Shown piece after piece: positions 45,444 through 54,818 of a stretch of 64,000 nucleotides of DNA. How positions within the stretch are numbered: position 1 is the first letter of the stretch; every line of letters begins with the position of its first letter. The stretch comes from Prosthecobacter debontii. GTDB lineage: Bacteria; Verrucomicrobiota; Verrucomicrobiia; Verrucomicrobiales; Verrucomicrobiaceae. Location of the stretch: contig CAMAQH010000007.1 in NCBI GenBank assembly GCA_945860295.1, positions 103,224 to 167,223 of the forward strand, given 5' to 3'. Position numbers and translations under genes: made by a program. The notes under the pieces were generated by a model that was not told the origin of the DNA, searched no databases, and worked only from the letters and a program-made list of their open reading frames with translations.

Positions 45444-48400
45444 ATGAAAACCCCTCGAATTCTGTTTTTGTCTGCACTCGCCGGACTCGCATGCGTTGCG
45501 CTCACGAGCGTTTATTTAGAATCCAAATTAAAGCTCGCAGAAACGCAGACGAGCTTATCGGAGCTTAAGCCTGCAGAGACTTCAGCATTTCGCGATTCAC
45601 TTGCAGCTCGGATGAGGATGGAAAAGAAGGTCGCTAAAGCCAAATCCAAGACTCAATTTCCGCTGGCGTTCAAGCTGTTAGCATCTCTGCCAAAACCTTA
45701 TGAAAAGCCACTGCCTGCGGGTGTAGATCCCAGCGCGCAGCCCCTGCACAAAGATGTGCTCAGTAGTACATTCATTGAACGGGCAAGTCTGCCCAATCTG
45801 ACCAGTCTAAAAAAGGGCCAAAAAATCGGTCTGCCCCTGCCTGATGGCAGTTCCTATGATGGTCAGGTTAATCTGGTGAAGTCGTCCACTAGGAGCGTCA
45901 TCAGGGTGGGCGGTGCCGTGATGCCGGACGGGGAAGGCAGTTTCTCTATGGGTCAGAATGGCACCAATATATCTGGCATGATCCGTTTCCCAAATATTAA
46001 CCGCGGCTATGTGATCGAATCGCTCGATGATGGTCGTGTGCTCATGCAGGAGTACCGTCTTGATGCGCTCATGTGCTTGGGAATCAAGCGCAAGGATGGG
46101 GACACTGGCTTGCAGGCGGCATCTCTTCAGCAGGGAGCACCAACCGTGCCGCAAGGAGCAGTTTCTTTACTTGACACACGGCCATTAGTCAATGCTGTAA
46201 TTTACATCGATTTTGATGGTGAAACAGTAACTGACTCCAATTGGAACAGTGGAAATCCAATCGTGGCGGTTGCTCCTACGTTCAATGGCCTTCCTTTGAC
46301 AAACGCACACATTGCGAGCGTGGTAGATGCGGTGGCAGAGGACTTTGCGCCTTTCAATGTGAGCGTTACGACTGACGTTGCGCGTTACAATGCCGCCCCT
46401 ATTGGCAGGAGAATGCGCTGCATTGTCACCCCAACGGATCCTATCACCGATGGAACTGCGGGAGGAGTCGCCTATTTGAACAGCTGGTCCACGGCTGGCA
46501 CCACCTATGATGACGATGTTCCGTGCTGGTGCTTTGGGATGTATGACCCAGCTAGTATGGCTTTGGTCATTTCCCATGAAGTGGGGCACACCTTTGGTTT
46601 GAGTCACGACAAAACGGCCGCACTAGACTACTATCCTGGCCACGCGAATAAGCTATGGGGACCCATCATGGGCGCACCCTATGGTTGCACCATGACGCAG
46701 TGGAGCAATGGCCAGTTTAATGGGTCCACTAACCCCGAAGATGATGTTGCCATCATCGCCAATGCAATCAACGCAATCGACTTCATGACGGATGCAGCGG
46801 GTAACACCCTTGGTGCCGCACTTGTCAGCGATACGGTGAATGGAGTACTCACCATTAACGAAATCCTCTTGGATCAGAATGATGAGGATTGGTTCAAGAT
46901 CAATAGCTACAACGGCACGATCGCTATTACTGCTAATCCAACCGCCACCGAGGAGAATGTAGATATTAGTCTGGAACTTCGGGACAGCACGGGCATCCTA
47001 GTCACGGGCTCTTCTCCGACTGGAAATCGCGGCGCATCTTTCAATACCGTTTTAACAGCAGGTGTTTACTACATTGTCGTGAGGCCATCAGGGGACGGGC
47101 CTGTAAGCACAGGCTATGACGAGTACGGCTCGATTGGTGCCTATCGCATTAGTGGTTCATATACTTCAGTGCCTAGTACTCCGCAGATCCTCACTCAACC
47201 GGCGAACATCGCTGCTGTCGATGGCACGACCGTCACACTTAGCGTCAATGCCATCGGTTCGGGCGGCTTGGCCTACCAGTGGCTGAAAGAAATCCTCCCC
47301 ACACCACCCCTCCCCACCCCTCCCAATTATGGAGCGGTCCTTGGAGCTACGGGACCTACTCTCAGCCTCACCAGTATGAGTGATGCCAAGACCGGCAATT
47401 ACAAAGTGCGTGTGACGAATGCCAGCAATCCTGCGCTATTGGTATTCAGTGATCTGGCAGCCGTCTCGATTGCTTTCAAACCCAAAATCACCGTTCAACC
47501 GGCGATTCCGCCGGTAATCACTTCCGGTAATCCGCATACTTTCAGTGTCACAGCGACAGGTACCGGACCATTGATCTACACCTGGGAAAAGATTGCAAAG
47601 CCTGCCAACATTCCGGTAGGCACGAATTCTCCAAGTTTTAACATTCCAAATGTGGTTCTCGCCGATGCTGGCAGTTACCGAGTTCTAGTGACTAACGTGA
47701 CGGGAACGATTGTCGCCAGCAACACGGTCATTTTGAAAGTTAGCTCTCCGCCGGTCATCCTGACTCAACCTCCGGCAAGTTTGGTGATCGCTCAAGCAGC
47801 TACAGGCATCCTGAAACTGGTAGTCGGTGGGAATGCCCCATTTGCCTATGAATGGTTCAAAGTGAATGGTTTGACCGAAGCGTCTGTCGGTAAAGCTGCA
47901 ACGCTGACCGTTAAGGGCGACGCTACAGGCCCAGGTACTTACCGCGTGAAAGTCAGTAACGCCTTGTCGCTCCCAGGAAGCCCAGTGGTCAGCACGGATT
48001 CCATCGTTGAGGTGGACAGTAAGCCAACAGTTGTGACAGCACCATTGGGCGGAACCCACGAAGCAGGGGACAACATTGCTCTATCCGTGGTGGCGGGCGG
48101 CACCGCTACTGGCCGAACTTACCAATGGTATAAAGATGGTAAAATTGTCGTGGGAGCAGTCGCGGATACTCTTGCCTTTAGTCCCGTTAAGTGGGCTGAT
48201 CGTGGCTCATACCTTGTCGAGATTATAAACCGAGTAGGCGTGATCAAGAGCAAAGCGGCGGTCTTGGTCATCCGCTCAAAACCCATCATTTTAACTGAGC
48301 CAGTTTCATTTGTTGGTGCCACCAAAGGAACGGCTGCTTTCAGTGTCGTTGCCGGAGGTGACTCCCCGCTGACATACCAATGGTTTAAAAACGGTGTTCC

Positions 48401-50387
48401 GATGATTCCAGCGGTTAAAACCGCGAAGTTGTCCCTGTCAGCACTCACGGGTGCCATGGCGGGGCCTTATTTCTGCCGTGTCTCCAATGGCCATATTGCG
48501 GGATCAACGGATTCCGCCACGGTCACTCTGACGGTGGAAGACCAACCCAAGGTGACCGCCATCCTCGCCACCAATTTGGACATCTTAGCCAAGCCAAATA
48601 AAGTGGCTGTTAATGGCAGCATCACTCTGACGCCCACGGTCACTGGCACCCCGCCGTTTACTTACCAGTGGATGAAAACTGGTAGGGTTGTCGTTGGGGC
48701 CGTTTCTCCGACGCTGACTCTCAACCCTGCCCAACTGACTGACAGCGGTTCTTACACCGTGGTGGTACGCAACCGAACCCCGCTCAGTGCGACAAGTGCT
48801 GCTCTTGCCATTAGTGTTTTGATCCGGCCGGCGGTGACTTTGCCTCCAGCTGATTTACAGATTGTAGAAGGCTATCCCGGGACGCTAAGCGTCGTGGCAT
48901 CTGGCAGCCCGACCTTGAAGTATCAATGGCAGCGCATCGAAAATTTCGGATCAGGAGATGTAACCTTTAATATTCTGGGCAAAACCAGCAGTTCGCTAGT
49001 TTTCACCAAAGCCGTAATTGCGGATGCAGGTAGATATCGCTGTTTGATTACCAATGATGTGGGCAGTACACTGAGCACGATTGCCACTCTCTCGGTTCTA
49101 CCCACGCCGCCATCCTCAATAACCAGCTTCTTGCCAACTCGCGGCCAGGCTGGCGAAAAGATATTGGTCACTGGAACCAATCTTGACTACGCCAAGACCG
49201 TCAAAATCGGCGGCATATTGGCGACTTTAACCCCTGTTTCAAACACTAAGATATTGGTCACGGTGCCCAGAGGTGTAACCCCGTCTCCTGCGAATTTTCC
49301 GATTCAAGTGATCTCTGATGCGGGCACCTTTGAGTCTTCCTCAAATTACGAGGTCTTCACGAAAGCAATCAACGACGAGGTGATTGATGCTGTCATCGTT
49401 TCGGGAACGACCTTCATCTATCGAGGATCAAACGTCGATTTTAATACCGGCCTGACTGACTCCACTGAGCATTCAGCTTGGTTGTGGTGGGTGGCACCGC
49501 GGACGGGTAGATATCAAATATCAATTAATGGTGCCTTTGATACAGCGATTAGGAGCTTTATTGGAACTCCTTTGACAGGAATCTCTGGCAGTAGGAGTCT
49601 TGACTACATCGGCCAGACTGCAGAGTTTCTGGCCTTTGATGCTACCGCCAATCAGAGTTTTGTCTTTGAACTAGGGGGATCAAGTTTCGGCTTAGCTGCA
49701 ATAACCGAAGGTAATTATCAGGCCCGACTGATTGCCTTAAATTTAGCGATTCCGCCAATGGAAGAATTCGAGAGCGCTCAGGGCTTTGTGGCCGGTAAGC
49801 CTCTTGCAGGGCAGGGAGATTGGGAGCAGGAAGGCGATATGTCTGCGGCTCGTGTGGTCTCGGGTTCTGATTCGCAGGGCGTCCAGTTGGGTGGGGCGGC
49901 TGCTAAAGACGCCGAGCCTGTGGTTCTTTGGAATTCTACCGCCACCGCTCCTGCTGGTAGTGCCGAAGTAGTCGCCTCCTTGAAGATGAAAATCGACAGG
50001 CCTGTGGACGGCAGCTCTTCCGACCGCTTTGGTTGGACCATCGCTGATCGAAACAAAAAACCTATTGCAGCGCTTTGGGTGGATGCCAGGGATGGGCAAG
50101 TGTACAGCACCGATGCTGCTGGTGTAGAAGCCAAGCTCACACAAAAGCTCCAGTCGGGATCCGAACACAAAATTGAATTCACGCTGAATCGTGAATCTGG
50201 ATTGCTGGATGCCAGTATCGACGGTCTCCCCCTCGTATCCAATCTAGCTTTGCCCGCGAACAGTGACTTTGGTGACATCTCAGCCGTGTGGATTCCATCC
50301 AAGGATGGCACTCCCCACGCCAGCATGACCTTTGATGATCTAACGGTGATTTACAGCAAGCAGGAGCAAGCTGTGAGCGCACCCTAA
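45444..50387 (+). CDS. Large secreted metzincin metalloprotease with PPC, Ig-like array and TIG domains
   Basis: From the ATG at 45444 the protein has 1647 residues; an in-frame ATG at 45405 adds 13 residues and spoils the signal peptide. A signal or anchor segment (about 5-25) is followed by a zinc protease domain with HEVGHTFGLSHD (H378, fitting HExxHxxGxxHD) and a Met-turn-like IMGAPYGCTMTQWSNG. A pre-peptidase C-terminal (PPC)-like domain lies near 470-575 (LDQNDEDWFKI; AGVYYIVVRPSG). About seven immunoglobulin-like repeats follow at about 575-1220, each with a YQW, YTW or YEW core (YQWLKE, YTWEK, YEWFK, YQWYK, YQWFKN, YQWMK, YQWQR). Then comes an IPT/TIG domain (about 1225-1305) and a concanavalin-like C-terminal part. 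It probably sits outside the cell. Its DNA looks less GC-rich than its neighbours (by eye), consistent with transfer or relaxed codon use. Confidence 0.88.
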   Translation: MKTPRILFLSALAGLACVALTSVYLESKLKLAETQTSLSELKPAETSAFRDSLAARMRMEKKVAKAKSKTQFPLAFKLLASLPKPYEKPLPAGVDPSAQPLHKDVLSSTFIERASLPNLTSLKKGQKIGLPLPDGSSYDGQVNLVKSSTRSVIRVGGAVMPDGEGSFSMGQNGTNISGMIRFPNINRGYVIESLDDGRVLMQEYRLDALMCLGIKRKDGDTGLQAASLQQGAPTVPQGAVSLLDTRPLVNAVIYIDFDGETVTDSNWNSGNPIVAVAPTFNGLPLTNAHIASVVDAVAEDFAPFNVSVTTDVARYNAAPIGRRMRCIVTPTDPITDGTAGGVAYLNSWSTAGTTYDDDVPCWCFGMYDPASMALVISHEVGHTFGLSHDKTAALDYYPGHANKLWGPIMGAPYGCTMTQWSNGQFNGSTNPEDDVAIIANAINAIDFMTDAAGNTLGAALVSDTVNGVLTINEILLDQNDEDWFKINSYNGTIAITANPTATEENVDISLELRDSTGILVTGSSPTGNRGASFNTVLTAGVYYIVVRPSGDGPVSTGYDEYGSIGAYRISGSYTSVPSTPQILTQPANIAAVDGTTVTLSVNAIGSGGLAYQWLKEILPTPPLPTPPNYGAVLGATGPTLSLTSMSDAKTGNYKVRVTNASNPALLVFSDLAAVSIAFKPKITVQPAIPPVITSGNPHTFSVTATGTGPLIYTWEKIAKPANIPVGTNSPSFNIPNVVLADAGSYRVLVTNVTGTIVASNTVILKVSSPPVILTQPPASLVIAQAATGILKLVVGGNAPFAYEWFKVNGLTEASVGKAATLTVKGDATGPGTYRVKVSNALSLPGSPVVSTDSIVEVDSKPTVVTAPLGGTHEAGDNIALSVVAGGTATGRTYQWYKDGKIVVGAVADTLAFSPVKWADRGSYLVEIINRVGVIKSKAAVLVIRSKPIILTEPVSFVGATKGTAAFSVVAGGDSPLTYQWFKNGVPMIPAVKTAKLSLSALTGAMAGPYFCRVSNGHIAGSTDSATVTLTVEDQPKVTAILATNLDILAKPNKVAVNGSITLTPTVTGTPPFTYQWMKTGRVVVGAVSPTLTLNPAQLTDSGSYTVVVRNRTPLSATSAALAISVLIRPAVTLPPADLQIVEGYPGTLSVVASGSPTLKYQWQRIENFGSGDVTFNILGKTSSSLVFTKAVIADAGRYRCLITNDVGSTLSTIATLSVLPTPPSSITSFLPTRGQAGEKILVTGTNLDYAKTVKIGGILATLTPVSNTKILVTVPRGVTPSPANFPIQVISDAGTFESSSNYEVFTKAINDEVIDAVIVSGTTFIYRGSNVDFNTGLTDSTEHSAWLWWVAPRTGRYQISINGAFDTAIRSFIGTPLTGISGSRSLDYIGQTAEFLAFDATANQSFVFELGGSSFGLAAITEGNYQARLIALNLAIPPMEEFESAQGFVAGKPLAGQGDWEQEGDMSAARVVSGSDSQGVQLGGAAAKDAEPVVLWNSTATAPAGSAEVVASLKMKIDRPVDGSSSDRFGWTIADRNKKPIAALWVDARDGQVYSTDAAGVEAKLTQKLQSGSEHKIEFTLNRESGLLDASIDGLPLVSNLALPANSDFGDISAVWIPSKDGTPHASMTFDDLTVIYSKQEQAVSAP

Positions 50388-50523
50388 AACAGCTTAGCCT
50401 GAGATTATTGAATCAATGGAGAGCGCGAAAGGTTCGTGCTCCTTATGGGTTGCTCTCTAGCATTTCGAGACGGCTAGCGTTTTGTCGCGAAAAGCCCCGT
50501 TGAGCCATTGCAGCCAGTCCTAA

Positions 50524-51051
50524 ATGATGCCAAAGACAGACATGTTTTATCGACTTGTTTTTGGGATCATTTTTGTCGCCACTCTTGTCGGCTGCGGTCC
50601 GATGGATCGGAATGGTATGACGCTGGATACCTATGAATCGCCTTCCTCGGAGGCCCTGGTTCGTGAGATCATACACGCACTGCCTGATCCGAATCCAGGC
50701 GTGGTGAAAAGCTATTCACTCGCACTTGGTGAGATCGTTTTGGGTCGTGATTACACTCCGGCAAGCCAGCCTTTCTTGAATCGTTTCAGCGATCTCAAAC
50801 TGCGTCTCGTAAGCGCGACTGTCTTAACTACCACTGCGCCGGATAATATCATCGTGGACCCAGAACTCCGCGTGGCAGTCTTTCTTATCCAGATTCGCTC
50901 CATGAAGCAGACGGGAGGTGATGCCTGGGAATACGAAATCGGGTGGTCCTACAAGAAGCATTTCCAGCGTCAAACATGGAAGGTCACTGGCACGAATGGC
51001 AGCTATCGCGCGGAACCCGGTGCTGTCTTGGAAGGGAATTGGAAAAGCTGA
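50524..51051 (+). CDS. Small lipoprotein of unknown function
   Basis: This 175-residue protein has a membrane-type leader and a lipobox, ATLVGC, with the Cys at about residue 24, so it should be lipid-anchored after signal peptidase II cleavage. The mature part is alpha/beta with a repeated WxxxWSYKKH-like end ([18 protein letters not shown]). I do not recognise the family. In-frame ATGs at 50527 and 50542 are possible starts. It is on the same strand as metX but separated by 80 bp. Confidence 0.75.
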   Translation: MMPKTDMFYRLVFGIIFVATLVGCGPMDRNGMTLDTYESPSSEALVREIIHALPDPNPGVVKSYSLALGEIVLGRDYTPASQPFLNRFSDLKLRLVSATVLTTTAPDNIIVDPELRVAVFLIQIRSMKQTGGDAWEYEIGWSYKKHFQRQTWKVTGTNGSYRAEPGAVLEGNWKS

Positions 51052-51131
51052 TCTCTCAGCCGTTCGGCCTGCTTGTGTGATGCGGCTTTGACCGTTGACC
51101 GTCTCATCACGCTCTGTTTCATCTCGGACCT

Positions 51132-52337
51132 ATGTCCAAAGGCCAGGGCTCTACTGCCACTCAGTTTTTCGAACTCGGCTCATCTGCCGAGCCTTTTGTG
51201 TTCGCCAATGGTGAGTCACTGCCTGGAATCACGGTGGCCTATGAGGCCTATGGCAAACTGAATGCCAAGAAGTCGAATGCGATCTTGCTCTTTCATGCGC
51301 TGTCCGGCAGTCAGCACGCGGCGGGTCACACGGATGATGTGCCGGGTTTGGATGGGCGCTGGACGGACGATGTGAAACTTGGTTGGTGGGATCTATTTGT
51401 CGGTCCAGGCAAGGCGCTGGACACCAATCGTTACTTCGTCATCTGCGCAAACTACCTCGGTGGTTGCTATGGCAGCAGCGGGCCGACCTCGATCAATCCC
51501 GACACGGGCAAGCCATACGGCAAAGATTTTCCCACGGTGCTCAGCAGTGACGTGGTGCGCAGTCAGGCGGCGCTTTTGGATCATCTCGGCATCAGGACAC
51601 TTCATGCCGTGATCGGCTCATCGGTCGGCGGTTTGCTAGCCATCAACTTCGCCACACTGTTCCCTGAGCGGGTCAAAATCGTCATGCCTGTGGCGACCGG
51701 ACTCCGCACCACCGTGCTAACGCGGCTCACTTTGTTTGAGCAAGTCATGGCGATCGAAAATGATCCGCACTTTCATGGTGGGGACTATTATGATGGCCCG
51801 CCTCCTGAGTATGGGCTGGTGCTAGCGCGGATGATTTCTCACAAGACCTTTGTGCATCTCGATGCCATCGAAAACCGAGCGCGGCAGACCGTGACCCAGC
51901 CGTCAGGGCAGCTTTCCTGGTACAAAGTCGGCCACAGTGTGGAGAGTTACATGCTGCATCAAGGCAAGAAATTCGTGAAGCGTTTCGATGCCAACTCCTA
52001 CCTTCGTATCATCACCATGTGGCTGCGCTACGACCCGCTGAAAGATGCTGGCGTGGAGAGCTACGAGGCGCTCTTTGCGCGCAGTAAAGCGGCAGGTCAT
52101 CACTACCTCATCTTCAGCATCGACTCCGACTTCTGCTTCTACCCTGAGGAGCAGGCGGAAATGGTTTCCGCTCTTGAGTGTGCAGGCGTTTCTTCGATGC
52201 ACATCACCGTGCATTCGGACAAAGGCCACGACTCCTTCCTGCTCGAACCCCAGCTCTACACGCCGCATCTGGTGTACACACTGGAAGGTCGCTGGCAGAA
52301 GTCGTCGCTTGATGAGCCAGTGAACGACGTGGAATAA
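51132..52337 (+). CDS. metX: Homoserine O-acetyltransferase (or O-succinyltransferase), MetX
   Basis: This 401-residue alpha/beta hydrolase-fold acyltransferase catalyses the first committed step of methionine synthesis from homoserine. Signatures include LLFHALSGSQHAAG, CYGSSGPTSINPDTG, the nucleophile VIGS-S164-VGGLLA, an Asp in FSIDSDFCFYP (near 330) and the His in DKGHDSF (near 366). Acetyl versus succinyl specificity cannot be settled by eye. The length fits the family. I saw no SAM riboswitch upstream. It converges with the PQQ-propeller gene, with a terminator hairpin between them. Confidence 0.94.
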   Translation: MSKGQGSTATQFFELGSSAEPFVFANGESLPGITVAYEAYGKLNAKKSNAILLFHALSGSQHAAGHTDDVPGLDGRWTDDVKLGWWDLFVGPGKALDTNRYFVICANYLGGCYGSSGPTSINPDTGKPYGKDFPTVLSSDVVRSQAALLDHLGIRTLHAVIGSSVGGLLAINFATLFPERVKIVMPVATGLRTTVLTRLTLFEQVMAIENDPHFHGGDYYDGPPPEYGLVLARMISHKTFVHLDAIENRARQTVTQPSGQLSWYKVGHSVESYMLHQGKKFVKRFDANSYLRIITMWLRYDPLKDAGVESYEALFARSKAAGHHYLIFSIDSDFCFYPEEQAEMVSALECAGVSSMHITVHSDKGHDSFLLEPQLYTPHLVYTLEGRWQKSSLDEPVNDVE

Positions 52338-52369
52338 AAAAGGCCCGAAGCGTTAGCTCCGGGCCTTGG
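52338..52369 (-). terminator. Intrinsic terminator between metX and the convergent propeller gene
   Basis: A hairpin with an 8-bp stem (AAGGCCCG at 52340-52347 and CGGGCCTT at 52360-52367, 12-base loop) is preceded on the + strand by an A-run. On the - strand the stem is therefore followed by TTTTTT, the classical form for stopping the propeller transcript. It may also stop metX transcription weakly from the other side. Confidence 0.85.
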
Positions 52370-52386
52370 TCATCAACACATCAATC

Positions 52387-53667
52387 TCACTGAAATTCGA
52401 GGCAGACACCTTCCTTGGTGCTGCGGGCAAAGAGGTGATTGTAGGCCAGCACTGGGTAGCTCCAGACCTTGCCATCCAGCACATCGTCACGCTTCAGCTC
52501 GACATACTTTTCCTTGTTGGCCTCGACCACCACCACTTCACCTTTGTCACTGAGGGCGATCAGTTTGTCTCCGGCGAGGATCACCTGACCAGGGCCAAAG
52601 CCAGCCTCTTTCCACACATCCTTGCCCGTCTTGATATCCACGCAGGCCAGAGGTCCAGCGCCGTACTCTTTGAAGCTGAACATGCCGTAAAGGAAGCCGT
52701 CCTTCACCACGGGCGTGCTCCAGTGATTGAAGCACTCGTTCTCACGGCGCCAGATTTGCTCGGCGCTCAGACCGCCGCCGCTCTTGCTGATTTTGAAAGC
52801 ACCTGCACCCACGCCATAACCGGCTGAGCAATACACGATGTCTTCATAAACCACCGGGCTAGCCGCCGTAGAAACCTTGAAAGGGAAGGGCGCGCGCCAC
52901 AGCACTTTACCCGTCGCAGGCGTCACCGCGACGAGGCCCGTTTGAGTGAAAAAGATCGCCTGATGCACACCGAGAATGTCAGCCGTGATCGGCGTGGCAT
53001 GAGTCATCTTGTCGTCCTCACCAGTCCACACAATTTTGCCCGTGGTTTTGTCTAGTCCCAGCAGACCCTGACCCGAGCCGCCACCGCACATCATGAGGAC
53101 ATCGCCATCGATCACCGGTGACGCCGCATTCTGCCACTTGATCTGCACGCCTGCATTGTCCTTCATCACATCACGATTCCACACCGGCTTGCCGGTCGCG
53201 GCTTCAAAGCAGAAGACACCCAGATTTGCATCAATCACATAGACCTTATCGCCATCCACGACAGGCGTTGAGCGTGGTCCGTCGCCGCCTTTGTTGTCAC
53301 CAGCTCCGGCGTCGCCTCCGCCATCATACTTGCCGATCACGGTTAGTGATTTCTTCCAGAGTTCCTTACCGTTTTTCACATCCAGGCAGACGATCACTTC
53401 ACCCGTATTACCTTCAGTCTCGCCCGTGACGATCGTGTAAGCCTTGGCACCCGCGACCGCAAACGAGCTGAATCCCGCAGGCGTGTCTGTCTTCCACAGC
53501 GTCTTGATCTTGGCACTCTTCCAGTTGCTCACTTTGGGAGCAGCCGCAGTGCCGTCATTGTTAGGCCCGCGAAACTTGCCCCATTCAGCGGGCGCGGCGG
53601 ATTGGGCAGAAAGACTGGCCGCTGTGAGTAGCGAGCCACCGATGAGTGTGAGCGTAGTGCGGATCAT
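52387..53667 (-). CDS. Secreted PQQ-binding-like beta-propeller protein
   Basis: This 426-residue protein has a signal peptide (1-21, ending LSAQ) and the opening AEWGKFRGPNNDGTA, typical of planctomycete/verrucomicrobial PQQ-like proteins. Repeats include CLDVKNGKELWKKS, CFEAATGKPVWNRD, GLDKTTGKIVWTGE, AVTPATGKVLWRA and CVDIKTGKDVWKE, giving one eight-bladed propeller. A glycine/aspartate-rich insert (GGGDAGAGDNKGGDG, near 118) may bind calcium. No enzyme motif is visible. It is divergent from cdaA. Confidence 0.92.
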   Translation of the reverse strand: MIRTTLTLIGGSLLTAASLSAQSAAPAEWGKFRGPNNDGTAAAPKVSNWKSAKIKTLWKTDTPAGFSSFAVAGAKAYTIVTGETEGNTGEVIVCLDVKNGKELWKKSLTVIGKYDGGGDAGAGDNKGGDGPRSTPVVDGDKVYVIDANLGVFCFEAATGKPVWNRDVMKDNAGVQIKWQNAASPVIDGDVLMMCGGGSGQGLLGLDKTTGKIVWTGEDDKMTHATPITADILGVHQAIFFTQTGLVAVTPATGKVLWRAPFPFKVSTAASPVVYEDIVYCSAGYGVGAGAFKISKSGGGLSAEQIWRRENECFNHWSTPVVKDGFLYGMFSFKEYGAGPLACVDIKTGKDVWKEAGFGPGQVILAGDKLIALSDKGEVVVVEANKEKYVELKRDDVLDGKVWSYPVLAYNHLFARSTKEGVCLEFQ

Positions 53668-53832
53668 GGATGTGATTTGAACTGAGGGCGTGTCTAACGA
53701 AACGCCTGCGAGCAGTCTTGCGGATCACTCCCACGCCAGCAAACAAAACCTCTGCCAAACAACGATAAACCTCGGTGGAAGTTGACGAAACTGTTGCACT
53801 CACGCCTTCGTTACGCTTTGAGCACTTACACC

Positions 53833-54636
53833 ATGTGGGACTTTGTCACAGAGCATTGGCGCGATGGCGTGGAGATCATCATCCTCGCCGCGCTGGCTTA
53901 TCATGGTTATCTGTTTTTCCGCGCGACTCGCGGAGCTCGCATCCTCACCGGGCTGCTCGTGCTGCTCTTGAGCCTCGCGCTGATCTCTCAGCTCCTCGAG
54001 CTAGAGGTCATCAACTGGCTTCTCCAGCGCATCTCGGTCTTCCTCGCCGTCGCACTCGTCGTGCTTTTTCAGCCTGAGTTGCGTCGCGTTCTTGCCGAGT
54101 TGGGCAGCCACCGTGTCTTCTCTTTTAACCGACCCGACCCCGAGTCGCTCGATGTTTTGATGGAAGCCATGCAGCAGCTTTCCGCACGTCGCTGCGGCGC
54201 ACTGTTCGCCCTGAAGCGCGGCATTGACCTCAAAGTGTTCGCTGAAACTGGTGTCGAGATCGATGCCGCCATGAGCACCGAACTCATCACCACCATCTTT
54301 CACCCGAAGACCAGTCTGCATGATGGCGGCGTCATCATTGATCAAGGTCGCATCATGGCGGCTGGCTGCGTCTTTCCTGTCAGTCAGAAAGAAGTGCGTG
54401 ACCGCGCCATCGGCCTGCGCCACCGCGCCGCCATGGGTGTGACCGAGGAGACTGATGCCATTGCTCTGATCGTCAGTGAGGAAAGTGGAGCGCTCTCCCT
54501 GGCCTATCGCGGCAAGCTAGAGCACGACTTGGAGCCTGAAGAACTCAGAGATCGACTCAACGAGCTGCTGACCTTTGGCACGCTAAAAACCGAAACCAAC
54601 GAGGAGGAGACGACCCGTGACTTGGGCACATCTTAA
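53833..54636 (+). CDS. cdaA: Diadenylate cyclase CdaA (c-di-AMP synthase)
   Basis: From the ATG at 53833 the protein has 267 residues, near the usual ~270 for CdaA. The frame also contains a TTG at 53782, but that adds a poor N-terminus. Three N-terminal membrane segments (about 12-29, 37-52, 62-80) are followed by the DAC domain with DGG at 164-166 (SLHDGGVII) and RHRAA at 196-200 (GLRHRAAMGV), the ATP-binding and catalytic motifs. It makes c-di-AMP from two ATP at the membrane. The next gene overlaps its end by 20 bp, and glmM follows, the same order as the cdaA-cdaR-glmM operon of Firmicutes. Confidence 0.95.
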   Translation: MWDFVTEHWRDGVEIIILAALAYHGYLFFRATRGARILTGLLVLLLSLALISQLLELEVINWLLQRISVFLAVALVVLFQPELRRVLAELGSHRVFSFNRPDPESLDVLMEAMQQLSARRCGALFALKRGIDLKVFAETGVEIDAAMSTELITTIFHPKTSLHDGGVIIDQGRIMAAGCVFPVSQKEVRDRAIGLRHRAAMGVTEETDAIALIVSEESGALSLAYRGKLEHDLEPEELRDRLNELLTFGTLKTETNEEETTRDLGTS

Positions 54637-54784
54637 AAACCTCATCTGCCGGAACTGGAAGGAAAAGCTGCTCGCCGTCGTGCTTGCCTTTCTCTTTTGG
54701 TACATGATCAAAGCCCAGGCCGCACGCTCCAGCTTGCCCTACGGCTACGGCGGCGACCGAGTCCCTCGGGCGACGCGCCTTTGA
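54617..54784 (+). CDS. Very short YbbR/CdaR-like membrane anchor protein, 55 residues
   Basis: A GTG at 54617 begins a 55-codon frame with a strong Shine-Dalgarno-like GAGGAGGAG at 54601-54609, spaced 7 bases. It reads TWAHLKNLICRN, then WKEKLLAVVLAFLFWYMIKA. This matches the N-terminal cytoplasmic-membrane anchor of YbbR/CdaR (NWxLKxLxLxxAFxLW). No YbbR repeat domain follows; only ~20 residues (SLPYGYGGDRVPRA) come before the stop. It overlaps cdaA and precedes glmM, where cdaR lies in other bacteria. It could be a shortened CdaR still acting on CdaA in the membrane, or the remains of a longer gene. Confidence 0.68.
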   Translation: MTWAHLKNLICRNWKEKLLAVVLAFLFWYMIKAQAARSSLPYGYGGDRVPRATRL

Positions 54785-54787
54785 CAC

Positions 54788-54804
54788 ACCGCACCTCCTG
54801 CGGT
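54788..54804 (+). other. Small perfect hairpin before glmM
   Basis: ACCGCA at 54788-54793 pairs with TGCGGT at 54799-54804 around a five-base loop. No T-run follows, so it is not an intrinsic terminator. It lies 14 bases before the glmM start and might affect translation initiation. This is speculative. Confidence 0.3.
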
Positions 54805-54818
54805 AAAGCGCGCGCTCT

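Noticed and set aside
51052..51131. Possible riboswitch before metX
   Set aside because: The 80-bp gap shows no SAM-riboswitch-like helix set or terminator hairpin that I can identify.
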